This document shows positions 32,172 through 41,398 of a stretch of 47,155 nucleotides of DNA, piece by piece (position 1 is the first letter of the stretch; every line of letters starts with the position of its first letter). The position numbers and the translations under genes are program-made. Source of the stretch: an uncultured Bacteroidales bacterium (GTDB taxonomy: Bacteria; Bacteroidota; Bacteroidia; Bacteroidales; UBA3824); assembly GCA_946409405.1 (NCBI GenBank), contig CAMJWL010000005.1, positions 1 to 47,155 on the forward strand, given 5' to 3'. The notes beneath the pieces were generated by a model. It was not told the origin of the DNA. It did not search any database and saw nothing but the letters and a program-made list of their open reading frames with translations.

Positions 32172-33866
32172 TCATTTTTTTTCATCATTTTTTTTAGAGT
32201 CGCATGGCAGGGTTATGATGAAAGTGGAACCCTTGCCAACTGTGGATTCGATGTTGAGCGTGCCTTTGTGCCTCTGTATGAACTCTTTGGAGATTATCAA
32301 GCCCATGCCCGTGCCGCTCTCGCCCGATGTGCCTTTGGTGGAATTGAGTTCGGTGGTTTGGAGGATTCGTTGGATAGTCTCCTCTGTCATGCCCACGCCG
32401 TTGTCCTCGATGCGGATTTCGGTGGTCTCGGCGGTCTGATTGGAGCCGATTACTATCAATCCGCCCTCGTTGGTAAATTTGATGGCGTTTGAGGTGATGT
32501 TGCGGATGATGGTCTGAAGCATCAACTTATCTGCCCACACCGTGTCGTCCGCCTCAGTTTGATTGATGAGCATGATGTGCTTGCGGTCTGCCTGCACCTT
32601 GATTTCGCTGAGGGTCTCGGCTGTTACAGCGTGGAGGTTGTGCGTATCGGGGTTAAACTGTATGGTGTTTTGCTGCGTCCTCGCCCAAATCAATAGATTG
32701 TCAAGTAGTTCTGATGCGCCTTTTGCCGATTGGTGCAGCACCTTGGCCATGTCTAAGGCGCGTTGGTCGGTTTCGGATTTAAGGCGTTTGGTGAGGAGGT
32801 CGGAGAGACCGTTGATGGCGTTGAGCGGGTTGCGGAGGTCGTGGGCGATGAGGGAGATAAACTTGTTTTTGGTCTCCACCGCCTTCTGCAACTCGCTGTT
32901 GCGGTCGTCGAGGATAACGTTGAGTTTGCGAAGTTGGCGCGCTTGCTCCATGTTGGCGCGGTGAGCCTTGGTCTCCTCAGAGATGTCGGTTACAATGATA
33001 GCAACATAGTCAGGCTCAGGCATATACATATTTATACGAAGGTCGAGAGCAATGTCCTTGTTAGGAACGGTGGTGGTAAATTCCTGCGCCCGCCCCGTCT
33101 CGATGACGGCAAGCATGTGGTTGAAAAACTCCGGCGTGTAATACTCCGACTCAGGAATTAGCCGCCGCCCGCAAAACCTTGACACATTGGTTTTTAGCAA
33201 CTCGCCGAGTTTGTTGTTGCCCTCCTGAAAATAAAGTTCGCCGTTCTTGTACTGCGCGAGCATGAAGCCCGTGGTCATGTTGTCGAAGAGGAGGCGAAGT
33301 TTGTTTTTTTCCTTTTGGAGCGACTCGTTCATCCATTTGAGGTAGGTGGCGAGGTCGCGGTTTTCCTTGCTTTCCTGTTCGGTGTTGTCGCGGGATTCGC
33401 GGAGGTTCATTATGGTGTCGGTAAGTTCGTTGATGGCGTTGCGCTCGAAGGTAACGTCGTCAGAACTTAAAATCACTGCCTTACTGCCGCAATAATCCAT
33501 TGGCACCGCCGATATTCTAAAGCTGCGCTTGTGAGGCTTGCCCTCGATAAGACGCTGATATGTAAACATTTTGCGCACTATCCGCCGCCCCGTTGCCATC
33601 ACCTCATGCTCCATTTCGTACATCTTGCACTGACCACAGTTTTGTGTGCAGATGCCGCCCGGCTTGAAAAAATTATCGCAGGCAATCACCTCGCACAGCA
33701 ATTCGCCCGCAGCCACGTCCTCGTCGAGGTGATACCGGCTGCGGAACGCAGCATTGGCATACCTGATGCGCCCGTTGCCGTCGGTCATCACCATAGACAT
33801 CGGCATCGAGTCGAGGAACGATTTGAGATAGTCGCTACCCTCCTTATTTATAATAGTGTCTGCCAT
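32172..33866 (-). CDS. Soluble sensor histidine kinase with Cys-rich PAS domain
   Basis: 564 aa, no membrane segments. PAS 1 (about 12-140) contains five Cys in a 23-residue stretch: Cys58, 63, 73, 77 and 80 (ACDNFFKPGGICTQNCGQCK). This is a variant of a C-x-x-C cluster that some PAS sensors carry, suited to metal, Fe-S or thiol-redox sensing. PAS 2 is at about 185-300, a coiled coil at 300-335, and HisKA with His342 in SLIAHDLRNPLN. The HATPase has ITSNAIKFTNEGG, EDNGVGM and GTGMGLIISKEF. No response regulator is nearby. The start lies 21 bp after gmk, so gmk and the two kinases form one transcript. Confidence 0.88.
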   Translation of the reverse strand: MADTIINKEGSDYLKSFLDSMPMSMVMTDGNGRIRYANAAFRSRYHLDEDVAAGELLCEVIACDNFFKPGGICTQNCGQCKMYEMEHEVMATGRRIVRKMFTYQRLIEGKPHKRSFRISAVPMDYCGSKAVILSSDDVTFERNAINELTDTIMNLRESRDNTEQESKENRDLATYLKWMNESLQKEKNKLRLLFDNMTTGFMLAQYKNGELYFQEGNNKLGELLKTNVSRFCGRRLIPESEYYTPEFFNHMLAVIETGRAQEFTTTVPNKDIALDLRINMYMPEPDYVAIIVTDISEETKAHRANMEQARQLRKLNVILDDRNSELQKAVETKNKFISLIAHDLRNPLNAINGLSDLLTKRLKSETDQRALDMAKVLHQSAKGASELLDNLLIWARTQQNTIQFNPDTHNLHAVTAETLSEIKVQADRKHIMLINQTEADDTVWADKLMLQTIIRNITSNAIKFTNEGGLIVIGSNQTAETTEIRIEDNGVGMTEETIQRILQTTELNSTKGTSGESGTGMGLIISKEFIQRHKGTLNIESTVGKGSTFIITLPCDSKKNDEKK

Positions 33867-33887
33867 GGATGTTTTTTTAAGTTTTTG

Positions 33888-34451
33888 TCATTTCAAAAAA
33901 CCGCCTACGATGCCCCTCAGTTCGGCGGTGGCAATATCGAGGTCGTCGTTTACAACTATGCAGTCAAACTGACTGGCATGCGACATCTCCTCTTCGGCTT
34001 TGGCGACGCGCTTGGCAATCTCCTCCTCGGAGTCGGTGCCGCGCTTCTCCAGCCTGCGCCTCAATTCCTCCACCGACGGCGGCTGTATGAATATCGAGAG
34101 GGCATTGCTGCCAAACTTTCCTTTAAGGTTGATGCCGCCCTTCACGTCAACGTCGAAGATGATGTTGTTACCGTTGTCGGAAATGCGGTTGAGTTCGCGG
34201 TACAACGTGCCATAATAACGGTCTTGATACACCTGCTCGTATTCCACAAACATGTTTGCGCTTATGAAGTCGCGGAAGGTTTCTGGCGTGAGGAAGTAAT
34301 AATCCTTGCCGTCCACTTCCTGACCTCTCGGCGGGCGCGTGGTGGCGGAGATGGAAAATTCGAGCCTCAACTCCTTGTCTTCCATCAACCGGCTGATGAG
34401 GGTGCTTTTGCCCGACCCCGAAGGCGCAGATATGATGACAATCTTGTTCAT
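33888..34451 (-). CDS. gmk: Guanylate kinase
   Basis: 187 aa. ATP-dependent phosphorylation of GMP to GDP, essential in purine nucleotide recycling. P-loop ISAPSGSGKST (7-17), GMP-binding SISATTRPPRGQE and DYYFL, then FDVDVKGG and IFIQPPS. Length and motifs are fully normal. It is first in a minus-strand transcript with two histidine kinases, an unusual pairing. A -7 box TATCTTTG (34491-34484 minus) is 33 bases before the start. Confidence 0.95.
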   Translation of the reverse strand: MNKIVIISAPSGSGKSTLISRLMEDKELRLEFSISATTRPPRGQEVDGKDYYFLTPETFRDFISANMFVEYEQVYQDRYYGTLYRELNRISDNGNNIIFDVDVKGGINLKGKFGSNALSIFIQPPSVEELRRRLEKRGTDSEEEIAKRVAKAEEEMSHASQFDCIVVNDDLDIATAELRGIVGGFLK

Positions 34452-34483
34452 AGCGGTTTGTATTGGTATATATTTTTAACGCT

Positions 34484-34491
34484 CAAAGATA
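34484..34491 (-). promoter_or_regulatory. -7 box of the gmk-kinase operon
   Basis: TATCTTTG on the minus strand, 33 bases upstream of gmk; no TTTG at the canonical -33 spacing. Confidence 0.45.
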
Positions 34492-34562
34492 CAAAAATGT
34501 TACCAATAATCTACGGCTTTTTGGGTATTTTATTTTATTTTTATTTTTTTCTAACATACACC

Positions 34563-34593
34563 TTTGCCGCAATTAAAATCCTTTTTATCTTTA
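34563..34593 (+). promoter_or_regulatory. Promoter of the BRO-N/RhuM/PLD gene
   Basis: TTTG (34563-34566), a 19-base spacer and TATCTTTA (34586-34593), one mismatch from the -7 consensus; the ATG follows 23 bases later. Confidence 0.5.
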
Positions 34594-34615
34594 CGCCGTC
34601 AAAAAACAAAACGCA

Positions 34616-35812
34616 ATGGCATCGCAAACCGACATAAAAAACTTTGAGGGCAACCAAATCCGCACCGTATGGAGCGCGGACGAGGGGAAGTATTATTTCT
34701 CAGTGGTTGACGTGGTGCAGGTGCTTACGGAGCAACCTGACTATAATTTGGCACGCAACTATTGGAAGACAACAAAAAATAGATTTCAGTTGGTGACAAA
34801 TTGTAACCAACTGAAACTACTTGCGGCAGATGGCAAATACTATAAAACCGATGTTGCCGACGAGGAGAATCTACTCATTATCGCCCAACAAATCCAGCCT
34901 CAAAAAGTCGAAAAATTAAAACAATGGCTCGAAAATCTGAACGCCGTCGAAACCGTTGACACTGGCGAAATCATTATGTATCAGCCAGATGAAACGATTA
35001 AGTTGGAAGTTAGGATGGACAATGATACGGTTTGGCTCAGCCGTCAGCAAATTGCAATATTGTTTGACCGCGATGTAAAAACAATCGGCAAACACATTGC
35101 CAATGCGTTGCAAGAAGAGTTGGCACAAATTCCAACTGTCGCAAAATTTGCGACAGTTCAAATTGAAAATGGCAGGGCTGTGAAGCGAAATGTGGAGTTT
35201 TATAACCTTGACATGATATTGTCAGTTGGTTACAGGGTAAAATCTACACAGGGCATCAAATTCAGGCAATGGTCCAATAGCATTCTCAAACAATATCTGT
35301 TGAAAGGTCATGCCATCAATCAGCGGCTTACAGATATGGAGCATACGGTTGCCGTGCAAAATGACGACATTGCCGATTTAAAAAACAAAGTCGATTTCTT
35401 TGTGCGCACCTCTTTGCCACCGGTGGAGGGTGTTTTTTACGACGGACAGATTTTTGATGCGTTGGTACTTATCATCAGCCTCATCAAACAGGCTAAAAAA
35501 GCAATCACAATAATCGACAACTATGTTGACGAGACCGTCCTTACAATGCTCAGCAAGAGGGCGGCAAACGTTTCGGCAATAATTTACACCAAACAAAATT
35601 CGCCTGATTTTCAGTTGGCTGTGAGGCGTTACAACGCACAATACCCGCCAATTACCGTAAATCTCTGTCAAAATGTACACGACAGATTTCTGATAATCGA
35701 CGACACTGTGTATCTTTTTGGAGCGAGCCTCAAGGACGCGGGGAAAAAGATGTTTTCCTTTATCAAGATGCAGGAAACGCCGGCGGCGGTGATTTTGGGA
35801 ATGGTGAGGTAA
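34616..35812 (+). CDS. Three-domain protein: BRO-N/DinD-like, RhuM, PLD-like
   Basis: 398 aa. Residues 1-110 resemble the BRO-N or DinD-like domain of phage antirepressors ([42 protein letters not shown]). Residues 118-260 match the RhuM family ([60 protein letters not shown]). A coiled coil follows, then a PLD-like C-terminus (about 280-398) with [21 protein letters not shown] and HDRFLIID near 355, followed by [15 protein letters not shown] enzymes use HxK; here it is HxR, so catalysis is uncertain. The last two domains often occur together; the extra BRO-N part is less usual. It may be a phage- or defence-derived regulator. Single gene, own promoter. Confidence 0.78.
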   Translation: MASQTDIKNFEGNQIRTVWSADEGKYYFSVVDVVQVLTEQPDYNLARNYWKTTKNRFQLVTNCNQLKLLAADGKYYKTDVADEENLLIIAQQIQPQKVEKLKQWLENLNAVETVDTGEIIMYQPDETIKLEVRMDNDTVWLSRQQIAILFDRDVKTIGKHIANALQEELAQIPTVAKFATVQIENGRAVKRNVEFYNLDMILSVGYRVKSTQGIKFRQWSNSILKQYLLKGHAINQRLTDMEHTVAVQNDDIADLKNKVDFFVRTSLPPVEGVFYDGQIFDALVLIISLIKQAKKAITIIDNYVDETVLTMLSKRAANVSAIIYTKQNSPDFQLAVRRYNAQYPPITVNLCQNVHDRFLIIDDTVYLFGASLKDAGKKMFSFIKMQETPAAVILGMVR

Positions 35813-35829
35813 ATCTGTACAAAAAAAAT

Positions 35830-35860
35830 TTTGCTACATCAATAGATTTCAGTACCTTTG
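35830..35860 (+). promoter_or_regulatory. Promoter of lysS
   Basis: TTTG (35830-35833), 19-base spacer, TACCTTTG (35853-35860) then GCGCC. A full match, 26 bases before the ATG. Confidence 0.75.
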
Positions 35861-35885
35861 CGCCCATAAAATAAGACATAAAACG

Positions 35886-37628
35886 ATGAACAATCTCGAA
35901 CTCTCAGAACAGGAACAGATAAGGAGGCAGTCGCTTGCACGTCTCCGCGAACTTGGCATCGACCCCTATCCGGCGGCTAAATACGATGTCAACGTACATA
36001 CCGACGAAATCCGCGACAATTATTCTCCTGAAAAAAACAATTATCAGGACGTTTGCCTTGCGGGCAGGATTATGAGCCGCCGCATTATGGGCGCATCGTC
36101 ATTCACCGAATTGCAGGACGAGAAGGGCAGGATTCAGTGCTACTTCAACCGCGATGTCATCTGCCCCGGCGACGACAAGACGATGTACAACGAGGTCTAT
36201 AAAAAACTCCTCGACATCGGCGACATCATCGGCGTCAAAGGCTACGTATTCATCACCAAGACCGGCGAACTTTCGGTTCACGTGCAGGAATTTACGGTGC
36301 TTTGCAAGTCGTTGAAGCCGCTCCCAATCGTCAAGGAGAAGGACGGCAAGGTCTATGACGCATTCACCGACCCCGAGCAGAGGTACAGGAAGCGTTATGT
36401 GGATTTGATTGTCAACCCCAAGGTAAAAGAGGTGTTCATCAAGAGGACAAGGCTCGTAAACACGATGCGCCAATACCTCGATTCGATTGGCTGCCTCGAA
36501 GTGGAGACCCCGATTTTGCAGCCGATTTATGGTGGCGCGTCGGCTCGTCCGTTCAAGACACACCACAACGCGATGGATCAGACGTTGTACCTCCGCATCG
36601 CCAACGAACTTTACCTCAAAAAACTTATCGTGGGCGGTTTTGAGGGCGTTTACGAATTTTCCAAGGACTTCCGCAACGAGGGTATGGACAGATTCCACAA
36701 TCCCGAGTTTACGCAGATAGAATTGTACGTGGCGTACAAGGATTATTTTTGGATGATGGACACCGTGGAGGAGATGGTGGAGAAGGTCGCCATCGCCACC
36801 AATGGCACTACAAAGATTCAGGTAGGTAACAATGTTATCGATTTTAAGCGTCCGTGGCAGAGGTTCACGATGTTTGAGGCTATCGAGCATTATACAGGTG
36901 TTGACATTTCGGAGATGGACGAAGCCCAACTCGCCGAGACCGCCAAGAAGTTTGGCGTGGAGGTGGACAGCACAATGGGCAAGGGCAAACTCATCGACGA
37001 AATCTTTGGCGAGACCTGCGAGGCTAAGATTATCCAACCGACTTTCATCACCGACTATCCCGTAGAGATGTCGCCGCTCACCAAGAAGCACCGCAGCAAG
37101 GAAGGCCTTGTGGAGCGTTTTGAGGCTATCTGCAACGGCAAGGAACTCTGCAACGCTTATTCGGAACTCAACGACCCGATTGACCAACGTCAGCGTTTTG
37201 AAGACCAACTTCTTCTCGCCAAGCGCGGCGACGAGGAGGCTATGGTTTTGGACGAGGACTTCCTCACCGCCATCGACCACGGTATGCCCCCGACGGCAGG
37301 TGTTGGCATCGGCATCGACCGCCTTACGATGATTATGACCAACAGCGAATCCATCCAAGACGTGTTGTTCTTCCCGCAGATGAAACCTGAGAAGAAGTTT
37401 GAATACGACCCCGTGGAGGCCTACACAGCCATTGGTGTGCCGGCGGAGTGGGTGCCCGTAATTCAGAAACTCGGTTTCCTCAAAGTGGAGAACCTCGCCA
37501 CCGCAAAGTTCGGCAAACTCTTCAACGACCTCTGCGGCATCAACAAGAAGGGCAAGATGAACCTCACCAACCCGACTCAGGACGATGTAAAATCGTGGGT
37601 GGAGAAGGCCGGTGAAAAAATCTCATAA
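35886..37628 (+). CDS. lysS: Lysyl-tRNA synthetase, class II
   Basis: 580 aa. Attaches lysine to tRNA-Lys. An N-terminal OB-fold anticodon-binding domain (about 60-170: [20 protein letters not shown]), then the class II catalytic core with motif 1 [12 protein letters not shown], motif 2 region [20 protein letters not shown], and motif 3 [13 protein letters not shown]. The last 75 residues (from [20 protein letters not shown]) are a helical extension not present in E. coli LysS (about 505 aa) but familiar in Bacteroidota. Monocistronic with its own promoter. Confidence 0.96.
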   Translation: MNNLELSEQEQIRRQSLARLRELGIDPYPAAKYDVNVHTDEIRDNYSPEKNNYQDVCLAGRIMSRRIMGASSFTELQDEKGRIQCYFNRDVICPGDDKTMYNEVYKKLLDIGDIIGVKGYVFITKTGELSVHVQEFTVLCKSLKPLPIVKEKDGKVYDAFTDPEQRYRKRYVDLIVNPKVKEVFIKRTRLVNTMRQYLDSIGCLEVETPILQPIYGGASARPFKTHHNAMDQTLYLRIANELYLKKLIVGGFEGVYEFSKDFRNEGMDRFHNPEFTQIELYVAYKDYFWMMDTVEEMVEKVAIATNGTTKIQVGNNVIDFKRPWQRFTMFEAIEHYTGVDISEMDEAQLAETAKKFGVEVDSTMGKGKLIDEIFGETCEAKIIQPTFITDYPVEMSPLTKKHRSKEGLVERFEAICNGKELCNAYSELNDPIDQRQRFEDQLLLAKRGDEEAMVLDEDFLTAIDHGMPPTAGVGIGIDRLTMIMTNSESIQDVLFFPQMKPEKKFEYDPVEAYTAIGVPAEWVPVIQKLGFLKVENLATAKFGKLFNDLCGINKKGKMNLTNPTQDDVKSWVEKAGEKIS

Positions 37629-37632
37629 AAAA

Positions 37633-37664
37633 TTTGCACATCCCGAAAAATCTCCGTACCTTTG
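37633..37664 (+). promoter_or_regulatory. Promoter of rpsP-rimM-GNAT operon
   Basis: TTTG (37633-37636), 20-base spacer, TACCTTTG (37657-37664) then GCGCA, 48 bases before rpsP. Confidence 0.75.
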
Positions 37665-37711
37665 CGCACGAAATTTTTTCAAAACTAACAAACAAATAAA
37701 AACAAAGTAAA

Positions 37712-38287
37712 ATGCCTGTTAAAGTAAGATTAGCAAGACAAGGTAAGAAGGGCTACGCACACTACGCGATAGTGATTGCCGACTCAAGAGCGCCACGTGA
37801 TGGCCGATTCATTGAAAAAATTGGTACTTACAACCCCAACACAGTACCGCAGCAAGTCGATATAAAGTTCGAGAGGGCTTTGTATTGGATTCAGACAGGC
37901 GCTCAGCCTACCGACACTTGCAGGTCGCTCCTTTCGATGAAGGGAGTATTGCTCAAAGACCACTTGCTCCGTGGCGTCAAGAAGGGCGCACTCACCGAGG
38001 AGCAGGCCGAGAGCAAGTTCCAAGCGTGGGTTTCCGACAAGGAAGCCAAACTCAACGCAAAGAAGGAGGCCAAGCTCAACGCCAAGAAAGAGGCTGCAAG
38101 CAAGGCTCTCGCTGAGGAGACCAAGAAGAAGGAAGCTAAATTAGCCGCAGTAGCCGCCAAGAAAGCAGAAGAAGCAGCCGCAGAGGCAGCCAAGAAAGCC
38201 GAAGAAGAGGCAGCAGCCGCAGCTGAAAACGCAGAGTCGCAACCCGCAGAAGCAGCAGCACCCGCCGATGAACCCAAAGCTGAGTAA
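37712..38287 (+). CDS. rpsP: 30S ribosomal protein bS16 with Ala/Lys/Glu-rich tail
   Basis: 191 aa. The first 80 residues are the normal bS16 ([39 protein letters not shown]). Residues about 80-190 form a C-terminal extension absent from E. coli (82 aa): a conserved helical part ([20 protein letters not shown]) and then a low-complexity Lys/Ala/Glu helix with a duplicated KEAKLNAK. Such tails are usual in this phylum and should lie on the 30S surface. Its last 20 bases overlap the start of rimM in another frame. Confidence 0.95.
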   Translation: MPVKVRLARQGKKGYAHYAIVIADSRAPRDGRFIEKIGTYNPNTVPQQVDIKFERALYWIQTGAQPTDTCRSLLSMKGVLLKDHLLRGVKKGALTEEQAESKFQAWVSDKEAKLNAKKEAKLNAKKEAASKALAEETKKKEAKLAAVAAKKAEEAAAEAAKKAEEEAAAAAENAESQPAEAAAPADEPKAE

Positions 38288-38828
38288 ATACTTCGACAAG
38301 TCCAAGTTGACTAAACTCGGCGAAATCGTTGCATTCAAAGGCACTAAGGGGGATGTTGTGCTAAGGCTCGACAATCCTAATTACGACATCAACAGTCAGG
38401 AACCCGTACTCGTCGAAACTGACGGGTACTTGGTTCCTTTTTTCGTACAAGAGGATTCGGTGTTCTATGCCAAAAACGGCGACATCTCGCTCCGTTTCGA
38501 CACCATACAATCCAACGAGGATGCCGACAAGGTGGTGCGCAAGCCGGTATATGTCTCCAACGACGACCTCGTGGTAGATGAAGACGAAGACGACGAATAC
38601 AACGACTTCAAGTACGCCAATTACGATGTGTTTGACCAAAATGACGTATTGCTCGGCAAGATAGTCGATATTGACGACATCCCCGGCAATCCGTTGATAA
38701 TCATACACAACGCTTTTGGCGAAGAAATCCTTGTGCCGCTCAACGCCGCCGAAGTCCTCGCCGAAAACGATACTATCCGCACAATAAAACTCTCAATCCC
38801 CGACGGACTATTGGACATCAACCGATGA
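38268..38828 (+). CDS. rimM: 16S rRNA processing protein RimM
   Basis: 186 aa. Assists maturation of the 30S head and binds uS19. N-terminal beta-barrel with [19 protein letters not shown] (residues 16-34) and PRC-barrel C-terminus ([33 protein letters not shown]). The sequence is diverged from E. coli, but order after rpsP is the classic one. The start ATG at 38268 lies inside the rpsP tail (20-bp overlap), so translation is coupled. A strongly acidic insert ([12 protein letters not shown]) joins the two domains. Confidence 0.85.
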   Translation: MNPKLSKYFDKSKLTKLGEIVAFKGTKGDVVLRLDNPNYDINSQEPVLVETDGYLVPFFVQEDSVFYAKNGDISLRFDTIQSNEDADKVVRKPVYVSNDDLVVDEDEDDEYNDFKYANYDVFDQNDVLLGKIVDIDDIPGNPLIIIHNAFGEEILVPLNAAEVLAENDTIRTIKLSIPDGLLDINR

Positions 38829-39343
38829 AAGACTCCCTTGTAACACTCCGTGCCCTCGAACCCGACGACGTCGATTACCTCTACGCTTGGGAAAACGACC
38901 CCGAAATTTGGAGAGTAAGCGCGACGCTCGCACCGTTTTCGCGGCACAGTTTATTGGAGTACATCGCCGATTCGTTGACAAAGGATGTCTTTGAGATGCA
39001 CCAAGTGAGGCTCATCATCGTGGAAAACCTCAGCCACAAGCCCGTGGGCGCAATCGACCTCTACGACGTGTCGGTGCCCGATATGAGGGCGTCGGTCGGA
39101 ATCAGCATCAACGCCGTCGAACGCCGTCGCAACGGATTGGCTACAAGCGCGTTGAGATTGTTGTCGGAATACGCCTTCGACATATTGGGCTTGCACCAAC
39201 TCCACGCCCGCATCGCTGTCGGCAACGAGGCAAGCCGCCGGCTGTTCGCCAAATGCGGTTTCTCAGAAAGCGGCATCCTTCGTCAATGGCATCGCACCCC
39301 CGACGGATGGGAGGATCAGGTGGAGATGCAACTGATAAATTGA
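38825..39343 (+). CDS. GNAT family N-acetyltransferase
   Basis: 172 aa. Acetyl-CoA-dependent acetylation of an amine. Motif A region VERRRNGLATSALRLLSEYA holds the R/Q-x-x-G-x-G/A loop for CoA; a RimJ/SpeG-like topology is suggested by LVTLRALEPDDVDYLYAWEN at the N-terminus and ASRRLFAKCGFSESGILRQW near the C-terminus. The start overlaps the rimM stop by 4 bp (ATGA), giving tight coupling. Being in a ribosome-maturation operon, it could modify a ribosomal protein, but a polyamine or small molecule is equally possible. Confidence 0.82.
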   Translation: MKDSLVTLRALEPDDVDYLYAWENDPEIWRVSATLAPFSRHSLLEYIADSLTKDVFEMHQVRLIIVENLSHKPVGAIDLYDVSVPDMRASVGISINAVERRRNGLATSALRLLSEYAFDILGLHQLHARIAVGNEASRRLFAKCGFSESGILRQWHRTPDGWEDQVEMQLIN

Positions 39344-39351
39344 AAATATTT

Positions 39352-39382
39352 TTTGTTTCTATTAATATAATGTGTACCTTTG
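39352..39382 (+). promoter_or_regulatory. Promoter of ilvC
   Basis: TTTG (39352-39355), 19-base spacer, TACCTTTG (39375-39382) then GCGAC, 53 bases before the ATG. Confidence 0.75.
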
Positions 39383-39435
39383 CGACACATTAAAAATAGA
39401 AACGTCAAACTTATAAAACATTAAATCACAAACAA

Positions 39436-40479
39436 ATGGCAAAGATGAATTTTGGCGGTGTCGAGGAAAACGTAATGACCCGCGAAGAATTTCCATTGGA
39501 AAAAGCACGTGAGATATTGAAGGACGAGACCATCGCCGTAATTGGTTATGGTGTACAGGGTCCTGGACAGTCGCTCAACCTCCGCGACAACGGCTTCAAC
39601 GTAATCGTAGGACAGCGCGAAGGCAAGACCTATCAGAAGGCTGTCAACGACGGTTGGGTTCCCGGCAAGACTTTGTTCTCTATCGAAGAGGCTTGTCAGA
39701 AGGCAACTATCATTATGTGCCTCCTCTCCGACGCAGCAGTAATGTCGGTATGGCCCAAAATCAAGCAGTACCTCACCGCAGGCAAGGCCCTCTACTTCTC
39801 GCACGGCTTTGCAATCACTTGGAACGACCGCACCGGTTGCGTTCCTCCTGCCGACATCGACGTCATTATGGTTGCTCCCAAGGGTTCGGGCACATCGCTC
39901 CGCACGATGTTCCTCGAAGGTCGCGGCCTCAACTCTTCATACGCCGTATATCAGGACTACACCGGCAAGGCTATGGATCGTACCCTCGCACTCGGCATCG
40001 GCATCGGTTCGGGTTACTTGTTTGAGACCACATTCCAACGTGAAGCAACATCCGACCTCACAGGCGAGCGTGGTTCGCTTATGGGCGCAATCCAAGGCTT
40101 GCTCCTCGCTCAGTACGAAGTATTGCGCGAGCACGGTCATTCGCCTTCTGAGGCATTCAACGAGACTGTTGAGGAACTCACTCAGTCGCTTATGCCCCTC
40201 TTCGCAAAGAACGGTATGGATTGGATGTACGCCAACTGTTCTACCACCGCACAGCGCGGCGCGTTGGATTGGTTTCCGAGATTCCACGACGCTGTGAAGC
40301 CCGTTCTCGAATGGCTCTACCTCTCCGTTAAGACCGGCAACGAGGCTCAGATTTCCATCGATTCCAATTCCAAGCCCGACTACCGCGAAGGTCTCGAAAA
40401 AGAACTCAAAGCCCTCCGCGAGAGCGAAATGTGGCAGACCGCCGTTACCGTTCGCAAACTCCGTCCGGAAAACAACTAA
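39436..40479 (+). CDS. ilvC: Ketol-acid reductoisomerase
   Basis: 347 aa, the short class I form. Isomerises and reduces acetolactate or acetohydroxybutyrate in branched-chain amino-acid synthesis. The Rossmann motif is GYGVQGPGQSLNLRDNGFNV, followed by the cofactor loop VGQREGKTYQKA. The Mg-binding Asp/Glu residues lie in the knotted C-terminal domain (ATSDLTGERGSLMGAIQGLL, EAFNETVEELTQSLMPLF). The gene is alone; ilvB, ilvN and ilvD are not here. Codon bias is strong, suggesting high expression. A stable GC-rich terminator follows. Confidence 0.95.
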   Translation: MAKMNFGGVEENVMTREEFPLEKAREILKDETIAVIGYGVQGPGQSLNLRDNGFNVIVGQREGKTYQKAVNDGWVPGKTLFSIEEACQKATIIMCLLSDAAVMSVWPKIKQYLTAGKALYFSHGFAITWNDRTGCVPPADIDVIMVAPKGSGTSLRTMFLEGRGLNSSYAVYQDYTGKAMDRTLALGIGIGSGYLFETTFQREATSDLTGERGSLMGAIQGLLLAQYEVLREHGHSPSEAFNETVEELTQSLMPLFAKNGMDWMYANCSTTAQRGALDWFPRFHDAVKPVLEWLYLSVKTGNEAQISIDSNSKPDYREGLEKELKALRESEMWQTAVTVRKLRPENN

Positions 40480-40514
40480 TCGTTTCCACGTCTGTGGATT
40501 TGAGTAGATAAAAC

Positions 40515-40564
40515 AGCCGCCGCAAAGTCTTTGGTAACAAGATTTTGCGGCGGCTTAGTTTTTT
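40515..40564 (+). terminator. Terminator of ilvC
   Basis: A 17-bp stem (40515-40531 with 40539-40555, one wobble) including GCCGCCGC, a 7-nt loop and a T-rich run to 40564. Confidence 0.85.
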
Positions 40565-40571
40565 GTTGTTA

Positions 40572-40979
40572 TTAATTGATATTCAGCAACGCATCAACCT
40601 CAGCAATGAACCTCTCCGCCTTTGGATATAGTTCGTCAACTTCTTCTTCGGTAGAATATACAAATTCGTCATAGTCACTATGCTGCCTGCTATCAAACAA
40701 ATTGGAAAAGGCGCGTCCGCTTTCCTTGGTAATCAAACCCTTGGACACAAAATGTTGACCAATCATTGTTTTAACACCGGCGTGTGTTCCCGCCTGTATA
40801 TGGTTTTTGATTAATAACGCTACCGCAGCATAATAACAAGCATAATACAAACGGTTTGTAGCCGTATTGTAATACCCCTGTTCCTTTAAAAACGGGATTT
40901 CCGCCAATGTTTCGTGTGCACGTTGCAACCGATATTTTACCAAATCCTCGTAGTTGCCTTCCGTAAATTCCGTCTTCAT
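40572..40979 (-). CDS. HEPN-domain protein, probable toxin of a MNT/HEPN pair
   Basis: 135 aa, all-helical. The COG1895-type HEPN pattern is visible: LVKYRLQRAHETL, then YYNTATNRLYYACYYAA and FDSRQHSDYDEF. The core four-helix HEPN proteins are often ribonucleases with an Rx4-6H motif. Here the motif region is R-Q-H-S-D-Y, so the classic spacing is absent and nuclease activity is uncertain. The gene overlaps the upstream nucleotidyltransferase by 4 bp, as in MntA/HepT modules, where the transferase AMPylates the HEPN partner at a Tyr. Confidence 0.85.
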   Translation of the reverse strand: MKTEFTEGNYEDLVKYRLQRAHETLAEIPFLKEQGYYNTATNRLYYACYYAAVALLIKNHIQAGTHAGVKTMIGQHFVSKGLITKESGRAFSNLFDSRQHSDYDEFVYSTEEEVDELYPKAERFIAEVDALLNIN

Positions 40980-41302
40980 AATACTATCCCCTCCATTTTT
41001 ACATTATGTTGAAACGGCGTAGCAAACGGACGGTTTTCCCATTCGTTTTTGGTCATTATCAGTGTGCTGATGGCAATGCCTGTATCGAGTTCTATGTCAT
41101 AAAAAGGCGACATAATCTGTTCTTTTTCACTGTATGACAGATGTTTGTTGGTTTCGACAAGCAACAGCAAATCGATGTCGGAATCTGCCCGCGCATCGCC
41201 ACGCGCCTCCGAACCGTACAAAATCGTCTTTACCTTGGGACGCATCTTGTCGGCTTCAATCCTAATTCTATCTACTATCTGTGTCCGTCTCATAGTGTCC
41301 AA
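40976..41302 (-). CDS. MNT-type minimal nucleotidyltransferase, probable antitoxin
   Basis: 108 aa (ATG 41302, or 41293). The polymerase-beta-like signature is complete: YGSEARGDARADSDIDLLLL, that is GSx10DxD, and a third acidic residue appears in YDIELDTGIAISTL. It is the upstream partner of the HEPN gene with a 4-bp overlap, the usual antitoxin-first order. Predicted to transfer AMP to the HEPN protein and silence it. A good promoter lies 21 bp before the start. Confidence 0.88.
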   Translation of the reverse strand: MDTMRRTQIVDRIRIEADKMRPKVKTILYGSEARGDARADSDIDLLLLVETNKHLSYSEKEQIMSPFYDIELDTGIAISTLIMTKNEWENRPFATPFQHNVKMEGIVL

Positions 41303-41322
41303 ATCTTTCGTTGTTCAAAAGG

Positions 41323-41353
41323 CAAATATAAACAAATTGTCAAACCAAGCAAA
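41323..41353 (-). promoter_or_regulatory. Promoter of the MNT/HEPN operon
   Basis: On the minus strand TTTG (41353-41350), a 19-base spacer and TATATTTG (41330-41323). Confidence 0.6.
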
Positions 41354-41398
41354 AAAAAAAATTACAAATGAAATGAAATATTGATGTCCATTATAATT

